Assembly: GCF_014132355.1 (NCBI RefSeq) | Contig: NZ_BLZO01000066.1 | Location: 1 to 64,000 of the forward strand | Direction: 5' to 3' | Source of the DNA: Okeania sp. KiyG1 | GTDB taxonomy: Bacteria; Cyanobacteriota; Cyanobacteriia; Cyanobacteriales; Microcoleaceae | Length of the DNA stretch: 64,000 bases | Part shown: one piece after another, positions 17,558 to 27,112 of the stretch | Numbering within the stretch: position 1 is the stretch's first letter | Layout: each line of letters opens with the position of its first letter | Notes under the pieces: generated by a model | What the model was told of the DNA's origin: nothing | The model's database searches: none | The model's input: only the letters and a program-made list of their open reading frames with translations | Translations under genes and position numbers: made by a program

Positions 17558-18361
17558 ATGCTACCAACAGTTTTAATTACTGGTGCTTCTCAAGGTTGTG
17601 GTAAAGCAACAGCACTTTTATTTGCTAGAAAAGGATATAACATTATCTTAGCTGCTAGAACATTAGAGAAATTAGCAGAAACAGCTAATGAAGTTAGGGC
17701 AAACGGTAGTTCTGCTTTGGCTATTCCTACTGATGTTACTGATGCTAAACAAGTAGAATATTTGGTGCAAAAAGCAATAGATTTTTATGGCAAAATCGAT
17801 GTATTAGTTAATAATGCTGGTATTTGTTTGACTGGTGCAATGGAGCATACAACATTAGAAGATTTTCAACAATTAATGAATGTCAATTTTTTCGGTTATG
17901 TGAATACAATAAAAGCTTTATTACCTCATTTTTTGTCAAAAAAATCTGGCACAATTGTTAATGTTGGTTCTTTTGGTGGGAAAATGCCTTTGCCAAAAAT
18001 GACCGCTTATTGTGCTAGTAAATATGCAGTTACCGGATTAAATGATACTTTACGTTTAGAATTACAGTCAAAAGGAATTAATGTTAGTTCTGTACAACCA
18101 GGGGTTATTAATAGCGATTTTATGGAAAGAGCGCAGTTTCGTGGTGGAGATAATTCGGGAGTAGAAGCTAGTCGCCAACAAATGAATTTTGCTTTAGAAT
18201 CTAATTTTGTTAGTCAGCCAAAAGATATTGCTGAAGCTATCTGGAATGCGGTGAAAAATAATCAGTCTGAAGTAGTAGTAGGTCCTGCTGTTTTGGCAAC
18301 AGAAACTTATCGGTTATTCCCTGGTTTAATTCAGTTTATGATGGGAAAAACTTTAGGATAA
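17558..18361 (+). CDS. SDR-family NAD(P)-dependent oxidoreductase
   Basis: 267 residues, a complete classical short-chain dehydrogenase. The Rossmann glycine motif is TGASQGCG (8-15), with NNAG at 85-88 and the catalytic tetrad Asn110, Ser138, Tyr151 and Lys155 (YCASK). The cofactor loop AARTLEKL has Arg34 after the second strand, compatible with NADP preference. Soluble and monocistronic, between repeat-filled gaps. Substrate unknown. Confidence 0.9.
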   Translation: MLPTVLITGASQGCGKATALLFARKGYNIILAARTLEKLAETANEVRANGSSALAIPTDVTDAKQVEYLVQKAIDFYGKIDVLVNNAGICLTGAMEHTTLEDFQQLMNVNFFGYVNTIKALLPHFLSKKSGTIVNVGSFGGKMPLPKMTAYCASKYAVTGLNDTLRLELQSKGINVSSVQPGVINSDFMERAQFRGGDNSGVEASRQQMNFALESNFVSQPKDIAEAIWNAVKNNQSEVVVGPAVLATETYRLFPGLIQFMMGKTLG

Positions 18362-19134
18362 TTTATGATGAAGTAGTTTAGCGATCGCTAATATATTGGC
18401 TAATAAATTGTTAGATCGAATCTGTTGGCTTATGAATAATATAACTCTTACCGTCAGTAGGAGCAAACGGCTGTTTGCCTGACAATATTTACTCTCTCAA
18501 AAACCAAAATATTAAAGTAAGCATTTCCTGCGGAATGCTGCGCAAACAGCTATTAGCAGAAGCTATCAGCAATTAGTAATGAATAATTACTTCTAAGGTT
18601 TAGTCCGGGGACTTTAAAAGTAACTTTTATTCTGTCTCAATTTACAGCGGATTCCAGGTTTATGAGGTACAGTGGAACTAAATTTTTAAATAGTTTTTAA
18701 GTATGCAATAAAGTTTTCATTCTTATTAATCAAACCTACTATAGTTACCGAATAATTAAGGTTTAAAGCCTCTCCTTTTAAGGAGAAACAAGAAAAAATT
18801 TTCCTTTGATTCAATCCTCTTCCTTTTAGGGAGAGGTAATTATCAATTATCAATTATCCATTATTGAAATGGAATAGGCTGTATCAATTATTTTTACCTA
18901 AAAATTTTGGTCTAAAGCCTCCCCTTTCAAGAGGATAAAAAAAAGAGCATATTCCTTATTTCAATCCTCCTTATTGCAGAGGTACTGATAACTGATAACT
19001 GAAATTACCTTCCCTAAAATTAATAGCTGTTAACGCAGTTCCGACCATAGGAGGCTAGCTGATAGCTGATGGCTGTTTGCGCAGCAGTCCGCAGGAAATG
19101 CTTACTAAATTTATTTCTTCAACCAACATTTAAA
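18362..19134. other. Non-coding gap with repeats
   Basis: Contains tgcggaatgctgcgcaaacagc at about 18533, ttaaagcctctcctttt/aggagaaacaag words at 18765-18790 and again near 18910, and gctgatagctgatggctg at about 19056. The last repeat supplies the apparent first 22 codons of the AraC reading frame. No gene is supported. Confidence 0.55.
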
Positions 19135-20004
19135 ATGCCTAAATATCAAGATATATATCCATCCGAACCACTGATACAAAGCCTCGATTTAGTACGTCCA
19201 TTGGCAGCAGATTTACTTACTCTAGAATATTTTGAAGCCGAACCTGCTTCGATGCCTATAAATAAGTACGAACAACATCATATTATTATTAATTTAAAAG
19301 ACAAACCTCATAGGGTAGAAAATTGGCGTAATGGAGAACATCGAGATTTTATTTATCACAAAAATGAAATTATTGTTACTCCTGCTGGTGTAGAAAGTGG
19401 CTGGCGATGGCACATTCAAAGTAAGTGTATTATTATTACTCTCGAACCTATTAAATTTGAAAAATTTGCTCAAACAGAATTAGGAATTTTACTTTCCGAG
19501 CGGCAATTAAAAGATTTACCACAATTTTTAGATGAAGATATTACTCAGTCGGGAATCCAACTTTTAGAAGCTTTAAAATGTGAACTCGGCTCCCAAATAA
19601 TGTTTGAATCTTTTGCTCGTGTATTTCTGACTAAACTAATTCTAAAATACGGCTTACAAGCAGAAGAATATGAATTTTCTAAAAGCTTCACTGCCAAACA
19701 ATACAAACAAGTATTAGATTACATTGCGCTTAATTATGGCAATAATATTTTACTAGAAGATATGGCAGCAAAAGCAAGTCTTAGTCCTTCCCATTTCTCC
19801 CGTTTATTTAAACAAACTATTGGTCAAAGTCCCTATCAATTTTTAATGGCTTACCGTATCGAACAAGCAAAAAAAATGCTCGATAATCCTAATAAATTGA
19901 TGGCTGATATTGCTTTTGCCTGTGGCTTTTCCGACCAAGCTCATTTCTCACGCGTGTTTAAAAAGATAGAAGGTTTAACTCCGAAACAGTATCGACAGAA
20001 GTAA
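19135..20004 (+). CDS. AraC-family transcriptional regulator
   Basis: 289 residues from the chosen ATG at 19135 (MPKYQDIYPSEPL). The longer frame from 19069 adds residues encoded by a dispersed repeat (tgtttgcgcagcagtccgc), so it is rejected. The N-terminal half is a cupin-like sensor region; the C-terminal about 100 residues carry two helix-turn-helix motifs (LEDMAAKASLSPSHFSRLFKQTIG and MADIAFACGFSDQAHFSRVFKKIEGLTPKQYR), the AraC signature. Target genes are unknown. Confidence 0.9.
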   Translation: MPKYQDIYPSEPLIQSLDLVRPLAADLLTLEYFEAEPASMPINKYEQHHIIINLKDKPHRVENWRNGEHRDFIYHKNEIIVTPAGVESGWRWHIQSKCIIITLEPIKFEKFAQTELGILLSERQLKDLPQFLDEDITQSGIQLLEALKCELGSQIMFESFARVFLTKLILKYGLQAEEYEFSKSFTAKQYKQVLDYIALNYGNNILLEDMAAKASLSPSHFSRLFKQTIGQSPYQFLMAYRIEQAKKMLDNPNKLMADIAFACGFSDQAHFSRVFKKIEGLTPKQYRQK

Positions 20005-20108
20005 TGTTGATGAGTTAAATAAAACAGACAATTAGAAAGCTCTACAAAAATAAGTGAATATTTGCATATCATCCTAAATCCTAAATTAGAATAATTGATA
20101 GAAAATTT

Positions 20109-21791
20109 ATGGGCACAAAGAAAACAAAGGAACAAATATTATCTGAATTTATTAAGGTTCATGGTGATTATTATGACTACTCCAAAGTGGAGTATGTAAA
20201 CACATCAACTAAAATCAAAGTGATATGTCCTAAGCATGGATTATTTGAGATTACACCAGGTCATCATAAAAATGGTGTTGGATGTCGTAAATGCTATTTT
20301 GAGTCTCAAAAAATAACAAAAGAGGAATTTGTTAGAAGGTCGCAAAAGTACTTTGGCAATCGCTATGATTATTCTCTTTTTAAGATGCTTCCTCCTGCTG
20401 GTGAAATGGTAGAAATTTTATGTATTGAACATGGTGAAAAATTTTTACAATAACCTAGAAATCACATGAGAGGTCATACAGGATGTTCTATATGTAAATC
20501 TCTGAAATTATCAGGTTTTATTGAAGATAGAGGAACAATAAAAAGTAAAGAATAACTAACTCAAAGTTTTATTAAACGCGCTCAAGAAATTCATGGAGAT
20601 ACTTATGATTACAGTAAATTTGAATACATAAATTCAAGCACTAAGGGAAAAATTATATGTTCAATACATGGTGATTTTTTTCAAACTCCTAGCAACCATC
20701 TGAGAGGTAGAAAATGTCCAAAATGTTCTATAGAAAAACAGAAAGAAAACACTTTCAAAAAGTTATGTAATGAAAAAAATGTAAATTATTACAGAGCTTT
20801 AAAAAGACGAGAAGCAGGATTATCTGAAGAAAAAATATTCGCAGAAGGTTTTGTTAGAAATACTCGTGAAGTTAATCAAATAACTGTTTTTGGTGAAACT
20901 TATCCTAATTTGAAGGAAGCTATCAGGATTTTGCAACCTCCAGCTAGTAGTAGAACTATCAAAAGATGGATAAAAGAGGGAATAACACCAGAAGAAGCTT
21001 TTGAAAGAATACCTAATCCTGGATATGCTCAAGGATTAATATATTTGATAACTAATAAGATAACTGATAAAAAATATGTTGGGTTAACAGTTCAAAAATT
21101 AGAGCGTCGTTGGGAATATCATGTTCAGCAAGCAAGAGCTAATTACATAAAAAGTGATGAGTCTTTGCACGCTGCTATTAGAGAATATGGAGAAGATGCT
21201 TTTGATATTGAAGCTATTGATAAAGGCACAACAAAAAAAGATTTAGAACTTAAAGAACGTAAATGGATCGAGGAATTAAATACTTTAGTACCACATGGAT
21301 ATAATATATCTAAAGGAGGCGTTAGTGGTGGTTCTCATAAGAAACCTACTACGATAGATAATATCACTTTTGAAAGTGTTAAAAAAGCTGCTGAATACTT
21401 GGCAAAATCAATAAATATTTCTATCGCAGCAGCGGAAAAAAGAATTCATACAGGTAGAGTAGATATAAAAAAACCAGCAAAGCAAGGACATAGCTTAATA
21501 AAAACAAAGGCTTATAAGGCGTGGAGTAGAATAATTCATGGAGCATTAAATCCCAACTCAAAAGAATACATACCTGATATTACCATTGATGAGAGCTGGC
21601 GTGACTTCAATAATTTTTTTCGAGATGTTGGAAATCCACCTGAGCAGGATATGGCTTTTACTAGACTTGATAAAAGTAAGGGATTTTTCCCAAGCAACTG
21701 TGCATGGTTAATAAAGAGTGAAGCTAGCAAAATAAATGCTGCATATATGAAAAAAACAGGTAGACTGACTGGGAGGAAAAAGAAAAAATAA
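20109..21791 (+). pseudogene. DUF723/GIY-YIG homing-endonuclease-like gene with two in-frame stops
   Basis: One frame runs from ATG 20109 to 21791 but for two TAA codons, at 20451-20453 and 20553-20555. The first part has repeated DUF723-like modules (HGDYYDYSKVEY...ICPKHGLFEITPGHH...GC.KC; a second HGDTYDYSKFEY...KCPKC). The middle has a NUMOD-like helix-turn-helix (YPNLKEAIRILQPPASSRTIKRWI). A GIY-YIG nuclease domain follows (LIYLITNKITDKKYVGLTVQKLERRW). Such proteins are mobile endonucleases of phages and introns. The 411 codons after the second stop are open, so decay is recent or the downstream part is still used. No intron host was identified. Confidence 0.75.
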
Positions 21792-22040
21792 TTGAATAAT
21801 ATCATCGGATTAAATTAGATTACGATAGTTATATTTTTAGGGTTTCTCAATTTCAAAACAGAAGAAAGAATATAGTCTTTAATTCTTAGAGCGAAAGTTA
21901 ATTCAAAATAGTTGAGGCTAATTCCAGATCAATAGCAAGAATCTTCAAAAAATGAAGCAAAAGCTTTCAAGAGATAAATTTTCTGCGGCTTTATATTGAA
22001 CATATAAGATTCAAATTCAAGAAAAAAAGGAGCAAAAATT

Positions 22041-22756
22041 ATGAAAAATTACTTTTAACTGCTGCTACTTTTCTACAGTTATCTTTAGTATCTATATCTG
22101 AAGCTGCACACATGAAAAATGTCACTTTCGAGAGCAATAATCAAACCTTAGCAGGAAATCTTTATCTCCCCGATGATTATCAACAAGGAACAAAATTACC
22201 AGGCGTAATAGTAACAGGTGCTTGGACAACTGTCAAAGAACAAATGCCTGCAACCTATGCTGAAGAAATGGCCGATCGCGGTTATGCTGTTTTGACTTTT
22301 GATTTCCGTAACTGGGGAAAGTCTGAGGGAAATGAGCGTCAGTTAGAAAATCCCACTAATAAAACTGAGGATATTATCGCTGCTGCCAATTATTTAACTA
22401 CACTACCTGAAGTAGACGCTAGTCGCATTGCTGGTTTAGGTATTTGCGCCAGTGCCGGATATATGGTAGATGCCGCAGTTCAGAGTGATGAGATTCAGGC
22501 GATCGCTCTAGTTGCTCCTTGGTTACATAATCAAGAAATTGTGAATCAAGTATACGGTGGTGAGGAGTCGGTACAAAAGTTAATTGAAACCAGTCGTCAA
22601 GCAGAGGCGAAATATGAAACAACTGGTAAACTATCATTAATTCCTGCTGCTAGCACAACTGATGAAAACGCTCTGATGTATCAAGCACCTTATTATACGG
22701 AAGAAAATAGAGGTATGATTCCTGAATATGTCAATGAATTTAATCTTGCTTCGTGA
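22041..22756 (+). pseudogene. Exported alpha/beta hydrolase, frameshifted and C-terminally truncated
   Basis: The open frame from Met at 22112 encodes 214 residues of an alpha/beta hydrolase (VIVTGAWTTVKEQM; DFRNWGKSEG; nucleophile elbow GLGICASAGY with Ser). Upstream an excellent AAGGAG at 22026-22031 precedes ATG 22041, and if one A is added to the run at 22044-22048 a signal peptide appears in frame (MKKLLLTAATFLQLSLVSIS). So the true start is 22041 and the gene has lost one base. The 3' end runs into insertion-sequence debris at 22757, removing the Asp/His part of the catalytic triad. The gene is broken at both ends. Confidence 0.75.
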
Positions 22757-23060
22757 CGTTCTCCTACATCAAATCAAAGATTATGATGTAGGCTTCCCCA
22801 CCTCACGGACGCGGGCTTTCTGTTTCACAGGGAGTGCAACCACTTAACCCTCACCAGACAGAGACGATGAGACCCACCGCCTTTTTGTACTCAACAATTC
22901 TGTACTCATCTAGTTCCCTCAAGAGTTTTACCTTTTCACGGGTTGACTAGAACTTCTGAATTGAACCCCATACTCTATGTTGTTTTCATGGTTCTTTTCA
23001 GGTGCGTACTACCGCTACTCCTGATATAATCAACAATAACACAAAAAAGCACACAATGCA
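22757..23060 (-). mobile_element. IS200/IS605-type remnant (tnpB 3' end)
   Basis: The reverse complement reads as a decayed TnpB C-terminal tail (ALPVKQKARVREVGKPTS) and ends with a hairpin of the form cctacatca...tgatgtagg followed by agaacgtca, the layout of the right ends of cyanobacterial IS200/IS605 elements. The boundary lies at the truncated 3' end of the hydrolase. The rest of the transposase is missing or unrecognisable. Confidence 0.5.
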
Positions 23061-23151
23061 AGAAATAATAAGAGCAAGAAGTTGCTTGAAGTTGAAAGCA
23101 AGAAAATGGCAGCCTTCTGGGGGATAAGAGAGCGATCACTAAATAAATGAT

Positions 23152-24444
23152 CTACTTTTTCGATTGGAGTCGAACATAATGCTCTTGGGCACGTTCTTTA
23201 CACCGCTTAATAACTGCTTCTGCGCCATCAGCTCCCCAGGAAAAACCATTAGATACATATTCTATGGTTACTTCTCCTAAAATTGCAGTGCGATTATACC
23301 TATACCAACCCAACGCCGCTAAGTCCGCTAGTGCTGTCAATCCCATTCCTAAAGGACCAAATATAGTGCCAACAACATCTAAAGCTAAACCACCTGCAAA
23401 AACAGCTACAAATTCCCAGAATAAAACTTCACCGCAGGCTTTTAGTAACTCTATTGCCATCTTGCCAGCCTTAGTTACGTTGTTTGAACTTTGCCCCTCA
23501 ATATTCATAAAATTAGCGTTTCGACCCATAATTAATGTAATTACAAGTACCATACTTGTTAAAACTCCTGGTGTAACTACCAATTGATCGAAAGGAACTA
23601 ATCCCACCGCTGCTGAAGCTATACCAAAAACATTGATTACTCTTCTGGCAATTTTCTTTCTGATCGTCAGAATACGATCGCGAATGCCTTGAGTTATATC
23701 ATCAGCACGACTAGCTGGATCGAGAATATTGACCACTTCGCCTAGCGCTCCTGCATCTTCATATAGTTTATCAAGAAGTTTTGGTATTTCTTGTCTTACC
23801 ATATCATCTTTGTCTGGATCGTATATTTGGGCGCTACCATAGACGATATCATCTGGAGACTTAATAAACTTACCCATTTTTTGTTCGATGCGCTCGCGGA
23901 CAGTCTCTCTATCCTTTTTAGGACGACTTTGCATTTTATCCCATTGATTAACAAAGACAATTTTTGGGGTTGTAGGCATTTTATTATGAACTAAGTTAAA
24001 TAACTCTAACTCTAACTCTAGTGGTTCTCCGTCAAGCACAAAAATATGTCCATGAGCTTTTTCTGCTTCTTCAATGGCAACGTCTTTATTAACTTCTTTC
24101 CCTAAAATACCCGGTACGTCAACTAACATCCAAGGCCGTTTTTCATAATATGCTGGTTCAGTTGTTAAATCATGTTGAATCCCAACCTTTGCTAAGTCTT
24201 CTCCAATCAGCGAATTAGCAATTGCCGATTTACCAACAGAGGTTTTACCAAAAAAGCAGAGCCAGACTAAACCAGTTTCTAAACGCTCTAAAAGCTCATC
24301 AAGCTGTTGAAATTCATTTTCTACTTCGCCCATTTCTTGGGAACTAAGATTGTTACCAATTTTAGATTTTATTTCCTTAAGAGCTACTTTTAGTTCCTCA
24401 CGAATCTGTTGAATTTCTTGACGAAACTCTTGTTGGTTATCCAC
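23152..24444 (-). CDS. Membrane-associated TRAFAC GTPase (first of a pair)
   Basis: 430 residues. A helical, coiled-coil-like head (1-58) precedes the G domain: G1 GKTSVGKS (66-73), G3 DVPG (109-112), G4 NQWD (166-169). After about 270 come hydrophobic segments (VFGIASAAVGLVPF, LVVTPGVLTSMVLVITLIMG, LFWEFVAVFAGGLALDVVGTIFG), so the C-terminal part probably inserts in membrane, as in YcjF/dynamin-like arrangements. The start is GTG with GGAGGT six bases upstream. It lies 35 bp downstream of a second GTPase on the same strand. Partner and process are unknown. Confidence 0.8.
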   Translation of the reverse strand: MDNQQEFRQEIQQIREELKVALKEIKSKIGNNLSSQEMGEVENEFQQLDELLERLETGLVWLCFFGKTSVGKSAIANSLIGEDLAKVGIQHDLTTEPAYYEKRPWMLVDVPGILGKEVNKDVAIEEAEKAHGHIFVLDGEPLELELELFNLVHNKMPTTPKIVFVNQWDKMQSRPKKDRETVRERIEQKMGKFIKSPDDIVYGSAQIYDPDKDDMVRQEIPKLLDKLYEDAGALGEVVNILDPASRADDITQGIRDRILTIRKKIARRVINVFGIASAAVGLVPFDQLVVTPGVLTSMVLVITLIMGRNANFMNIEGQSSNNVTKAGKMAIELLKACGEVLFWEFVAVFAGGLALDVVGTIFGPLGMGLTALADLAALGWYRYNRTAILGEVTIEYVSNGFSWGADGAEAVIKRCKERAQEHYVRLQSKK

Positions 24445-24479
24445 TAGCTTACCTCCATAAATGTAAAATGAATAAGTTA

Positions 24480-25478
24480 TTAAGAATTAATGTTTTGCAA
24501 AATTAGTTCTTGCAATTTCTCAATTCTTGCTGGTTGTATTTGATTTTTTAAAACTGGTGCTGCTGCACCAAAAGCAACTTTGCTTTCAGGAATCCATTCA
24601 GCCACTTGCGACTTAATTAAAGTAGCTTCTTCTGCTCGCATTGAACTAGGCATTGTTTGCTCTTTAATATCTTGCATATTGACGTAAAGCAGCAACTTTC
24701 TCAAACCTGGTGTTCCAGAATCTTGATTCCATTGCTGCTGAAAATTGCAAATTTGTCGAACTACCTCTAGCTCAGGTTCATAAAGTTGTCCTCTGGTGGT
24801 ATAAATGACTAATTCGCTTTCTTTAAGAGCGTCAGCAATTAACTGTAAATACTCAGCGTCATCATCCAGCAAGCCAGGAGTATCTTGTAGCGAATAACCA
24901 TTAGTATAATCTACGCTATCAACTGTTGTAGTTGTTCCGTGTTCTGCTCCCACATTAAACGCTTGATAATCAACTAATGCGTTAATTGTACTAGATTTAC
25001 CCTCGCCTGTTTTTCCCACAAAGGTAATTACTTTTTGAGGACGCTTGGCTAAAATTGCTTGAGGTGAAGCTGTCAGCAGTTCTACAATTGTTGGAGATTT
25101 AAAAGTCACTACACTAGAGTAAGGCTCCATCTTCTCATAGTAGGAAATTATAGCTTCCCCCAATGCTTTAATAATGCCGCCTGCAATGGGAGCTTTTGCT
25201 GCCCAGCCAGCAAAGGGAAGTAAAGTTAAAGCTTCTAATGCTATTAGTTTACCTGCAACTGCGGCTAAACCAACTGCTCCTGCAACTGCAACTGCTTCTT
25301 TCCATTCGTAATCACTTCCTCTGTAAATTTTGCCAATATGAAAACACATGGTTGCCTCTAAACTCATCAAAGCAACAGACGTAGAACCTGGAATAACTGC
25401 TGCTATTACAATGCCGGCACCAGTTACAGCATAGCCGTTGACCCAACTTTGGGCCTTAGTTTTTTTGTAGGACGACAT
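24480..25478 (-). CDS. Era-like GTPase with N-terminal membrane helices (second of a pair)
   Basis: 332 residues. The first about 110 contain hydrophobic stretches (AVTGAGIVIAAVIPG, AVAVAGAVGLAAVAGKLIALEAL). The G domain has G1 GKTGEGKSS (155-163), a TTTT switch (183-185), G3 DTPG (199-202) and a degenerate G4 VNMQD where NKxD is usual. In this protein the membrane part is N-terminal, in the neighbour C-terminal, a mirror layout suggesting a heteromeric pair. Co-directional, 35 bp apart, likely one operon. Confidence 0.8.
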   Translation of the reverse strand: MSSYKKTKAQSWVNGYAVTGAGIVIAAVIPGSTSVALMSLEATMCFHIGKIYRGSDYEWKEAVAVAGAVGLAAVAGKLIALEALTLLPFAGWAAKAPIAGGIIKALGEAIISYYEKMEPYSSVVTFKSPTIVELLTASPQAILAKRPQKVITFVGKTGEGKSSTINALVDYQAFNVGAEHGTTTTVDSVDYTNGYSLQDTPGLLDDDAEYLQLIADALKESELVIYTTRGQLYEPELEVVRQICNFQQQWNQDSGTPGLRKLLLYVNMQDIKEQTMPSSMRAEEATLIKSQVAEWIPESKVAFGAAAPVLKNQIQPARIEKLQELILQNINS

Positions 25479-25640
25479 ACTAAATTTGTGGTAAGTTTGT
25501 ATATACTTGGCAATGATCTAGACTTTAGGAAAAAAGCCAAATAAAATCATTTCAATCTTTTGTCAGAAGAAAATTATACCCGAGGCTATTATAGCAATTT
25601 TATTTGAGGCTGCACATAATTAGGTGTTAGGTCTTATACA

Positions 25641-25731
25641 CAGGACTTGCAAAGACACTATACATAGTATATAAAACTATAGTACTATGGCATATATAGT
25701 GTTTTTTTTTCGGAAGAAAGCGTAAGTCCGG
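25641..25731. mobile_element. MITE family 1 copy with ATACA target duplication
   Basis: Starts CAGGACTTGC and ends GCGTAAGTCCGG. The interior is an AT-rich near-palindrome (ctatacatagtatataaaac / ctatagtactatggcatata). Five bases, ataca, are repeated at 25636-25640 and 25732-25736, a likely target-site duplication. The gap 25479-25777 holds nothing else of note. Confidence 0.65.
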
Positions 25732-25777
25732 ATACAAAATCCGGTTATAAGAACAAATGCCTGCAACCTATTAAATA

Positions 25778-27112
25778 CTAAAGTAAATTCCTAGACTTGA
25801 GCTGCAAATATCTATCTACCAATTCTGTACTAATTTGATTTGCCGGCGCATCTAAAACCAAAACACCTTTCTGTTTCAACTGAGTAAAAGCAACCTGTCT
25901 TTGAGATAATAAATCTATTGCCACAGCACGAGTATAAGCAGCATGACTTTTTTCATGTATCTGCTGATTTTCTCCAGAAACAGTGGGAGTATGAGCTAAT
26001 TTATTCACCAATGGGTCGCACAAAGCCACACAAAACGGTAAATAACGAGGCGTTAACCTTGCCAATGCTGCCAACAGTTCCGCAGAAGCAGTGGCATCCA
26101 CAATATCTGTAATTACCACTACCAAAGCACGACGGGTTTGTTGCTTAACCACTCTAGTAACTGCCTCAACATAATCTGGTTCCCGCAAAACTGGTTGAAT
26201 AGGTGTCAGACTTTCAATTAATTTTGATAATTGATTTTTTCCCCTCTCTGGTGGTATCCAAGTGCTGAGTTGACGCTCAAATACTCCCACTCCCACACGA
26301 TCGCCCCTACTCAACCCTGCCATTGCTAATGACAAAGTAGCATTCAAACCCCAATCAAACCGTTTTAAACCCTGCACCTGGGCAGTCATCAACCTCCCCC
26401 CATCAAGTAAAATAATCAAAGTTTGCTCCGTTTCTGGTTCCAATACCCGCACTAAAGGGCGACTACGACGAGCGGTAGCTTTCCAGTCAATGAAGCGTAT
26501 ATCATCACCAATACCATATTCCCGGAGTTCCGAAAATTCTGTTCCCATTCCCAGACGTCGCTTTTGACGCATCGTGCCAGTATTTTGTAGAGAGAGACGG
26601 ATAGAGAGCGATCGTAACCCCAGCAAATCTGGATAAACTGCCACCTGTTGACTTGCCGGAACTTGCCATTGCTGCCACGCTAAACCCCACTTCCCCAATT
26701 GTCGCGCCCGAATATTTCCCCACTGAAACTCACCTCGTTTATCGGGGTTGACATGATAAGTTAATTCTTGAGTGCTGTTAGGTTCAACTATTGCTGAGAG
26801 AGTAGTAGAGGAAGTGGCAAATTCTGGGGGATAATCATCATGCAAGATAATATTTGCCCTGTGTTTGCCAGACTCAACCGATATAGTAATATGATTATCT
26901 CGCCCAATAGAAAGTTTCTGTAAAGGGTAGCGCGCTAGTTTGACTCGATTAAGTTTCACCGTAGCTCCATCCCAAACAGCTAAACTACAGATAATCACAT
27001 CAAACAGTGCTAGTGCCATCAAACTTATTTGTTGATCGAACAAAATAGCTATGACTGGCGCAACGACCATTCCTAATAATAATAGTAAATATAAACGTTT
27101 TGAAGGAATCAT
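25778..27112 (-). CDS. DUF58 domain protein
   Basis: 444 residues. Two N-terminal hydrophobic helices (LYLLLLLGMVVAPVIAIL, ISLMALALFDVIICSLAVW) anchor it. The DUF58 signature is EFSELREYGIGDDIRFIDWKATAR followed by a vWA-like strand ILLDGGRLM. DUF58 proteins normally act with a MoxR ATPase and a transglutaminase-like protein; neither is adjacent here, so the partner must be elsewhere. Single gene between repeat-rich gaps. Confidence 0.88.
   Translation of the reverse strand: MIPSKRLYLLLLLGMVVAPVIAILFDQQISLMALALFDVIICSLAVWDGATVKLNRVKLARYPLQKLSIGRDNHITISVESGKHRANIILHDDYPPEFATSSTTLSAIVEPNSTQELTYHVNPDKRGEFQWGNIRARQLGKWGLAWQQWQVPASQQVAVYPDLLGLRSLSIRLSLQNTGTMRQKRRLGMGTEFSELREYGIGDDIRFIDWKATARRSRPLVRVLEPETEQTLIILLDGGRLMTAQVQGLKRFDWGLNATLSLAMAGLSRGDRVGVGVFERQLSTWIPPERGKNQLSKLIESLTPIQPVLREPDYVEAVTRVVKQQTRRALVVVITDIVDATASAELLAALARLTPRYLPFCVALCDPLVNKLAHTPTVSGENQQIHEKSHAAYTRAVAIDLLSQRQVAFTQLKQKGVLVLDAPANQISTELVDRYLQLKSRNLL

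Noticed and set aside
19069-19134. Upstream start for the AraC regulator
   Set aside because: The 22 extra codons lie in a dispersed gctgatggctgtttgcgcag repeat and do not resemble the family.
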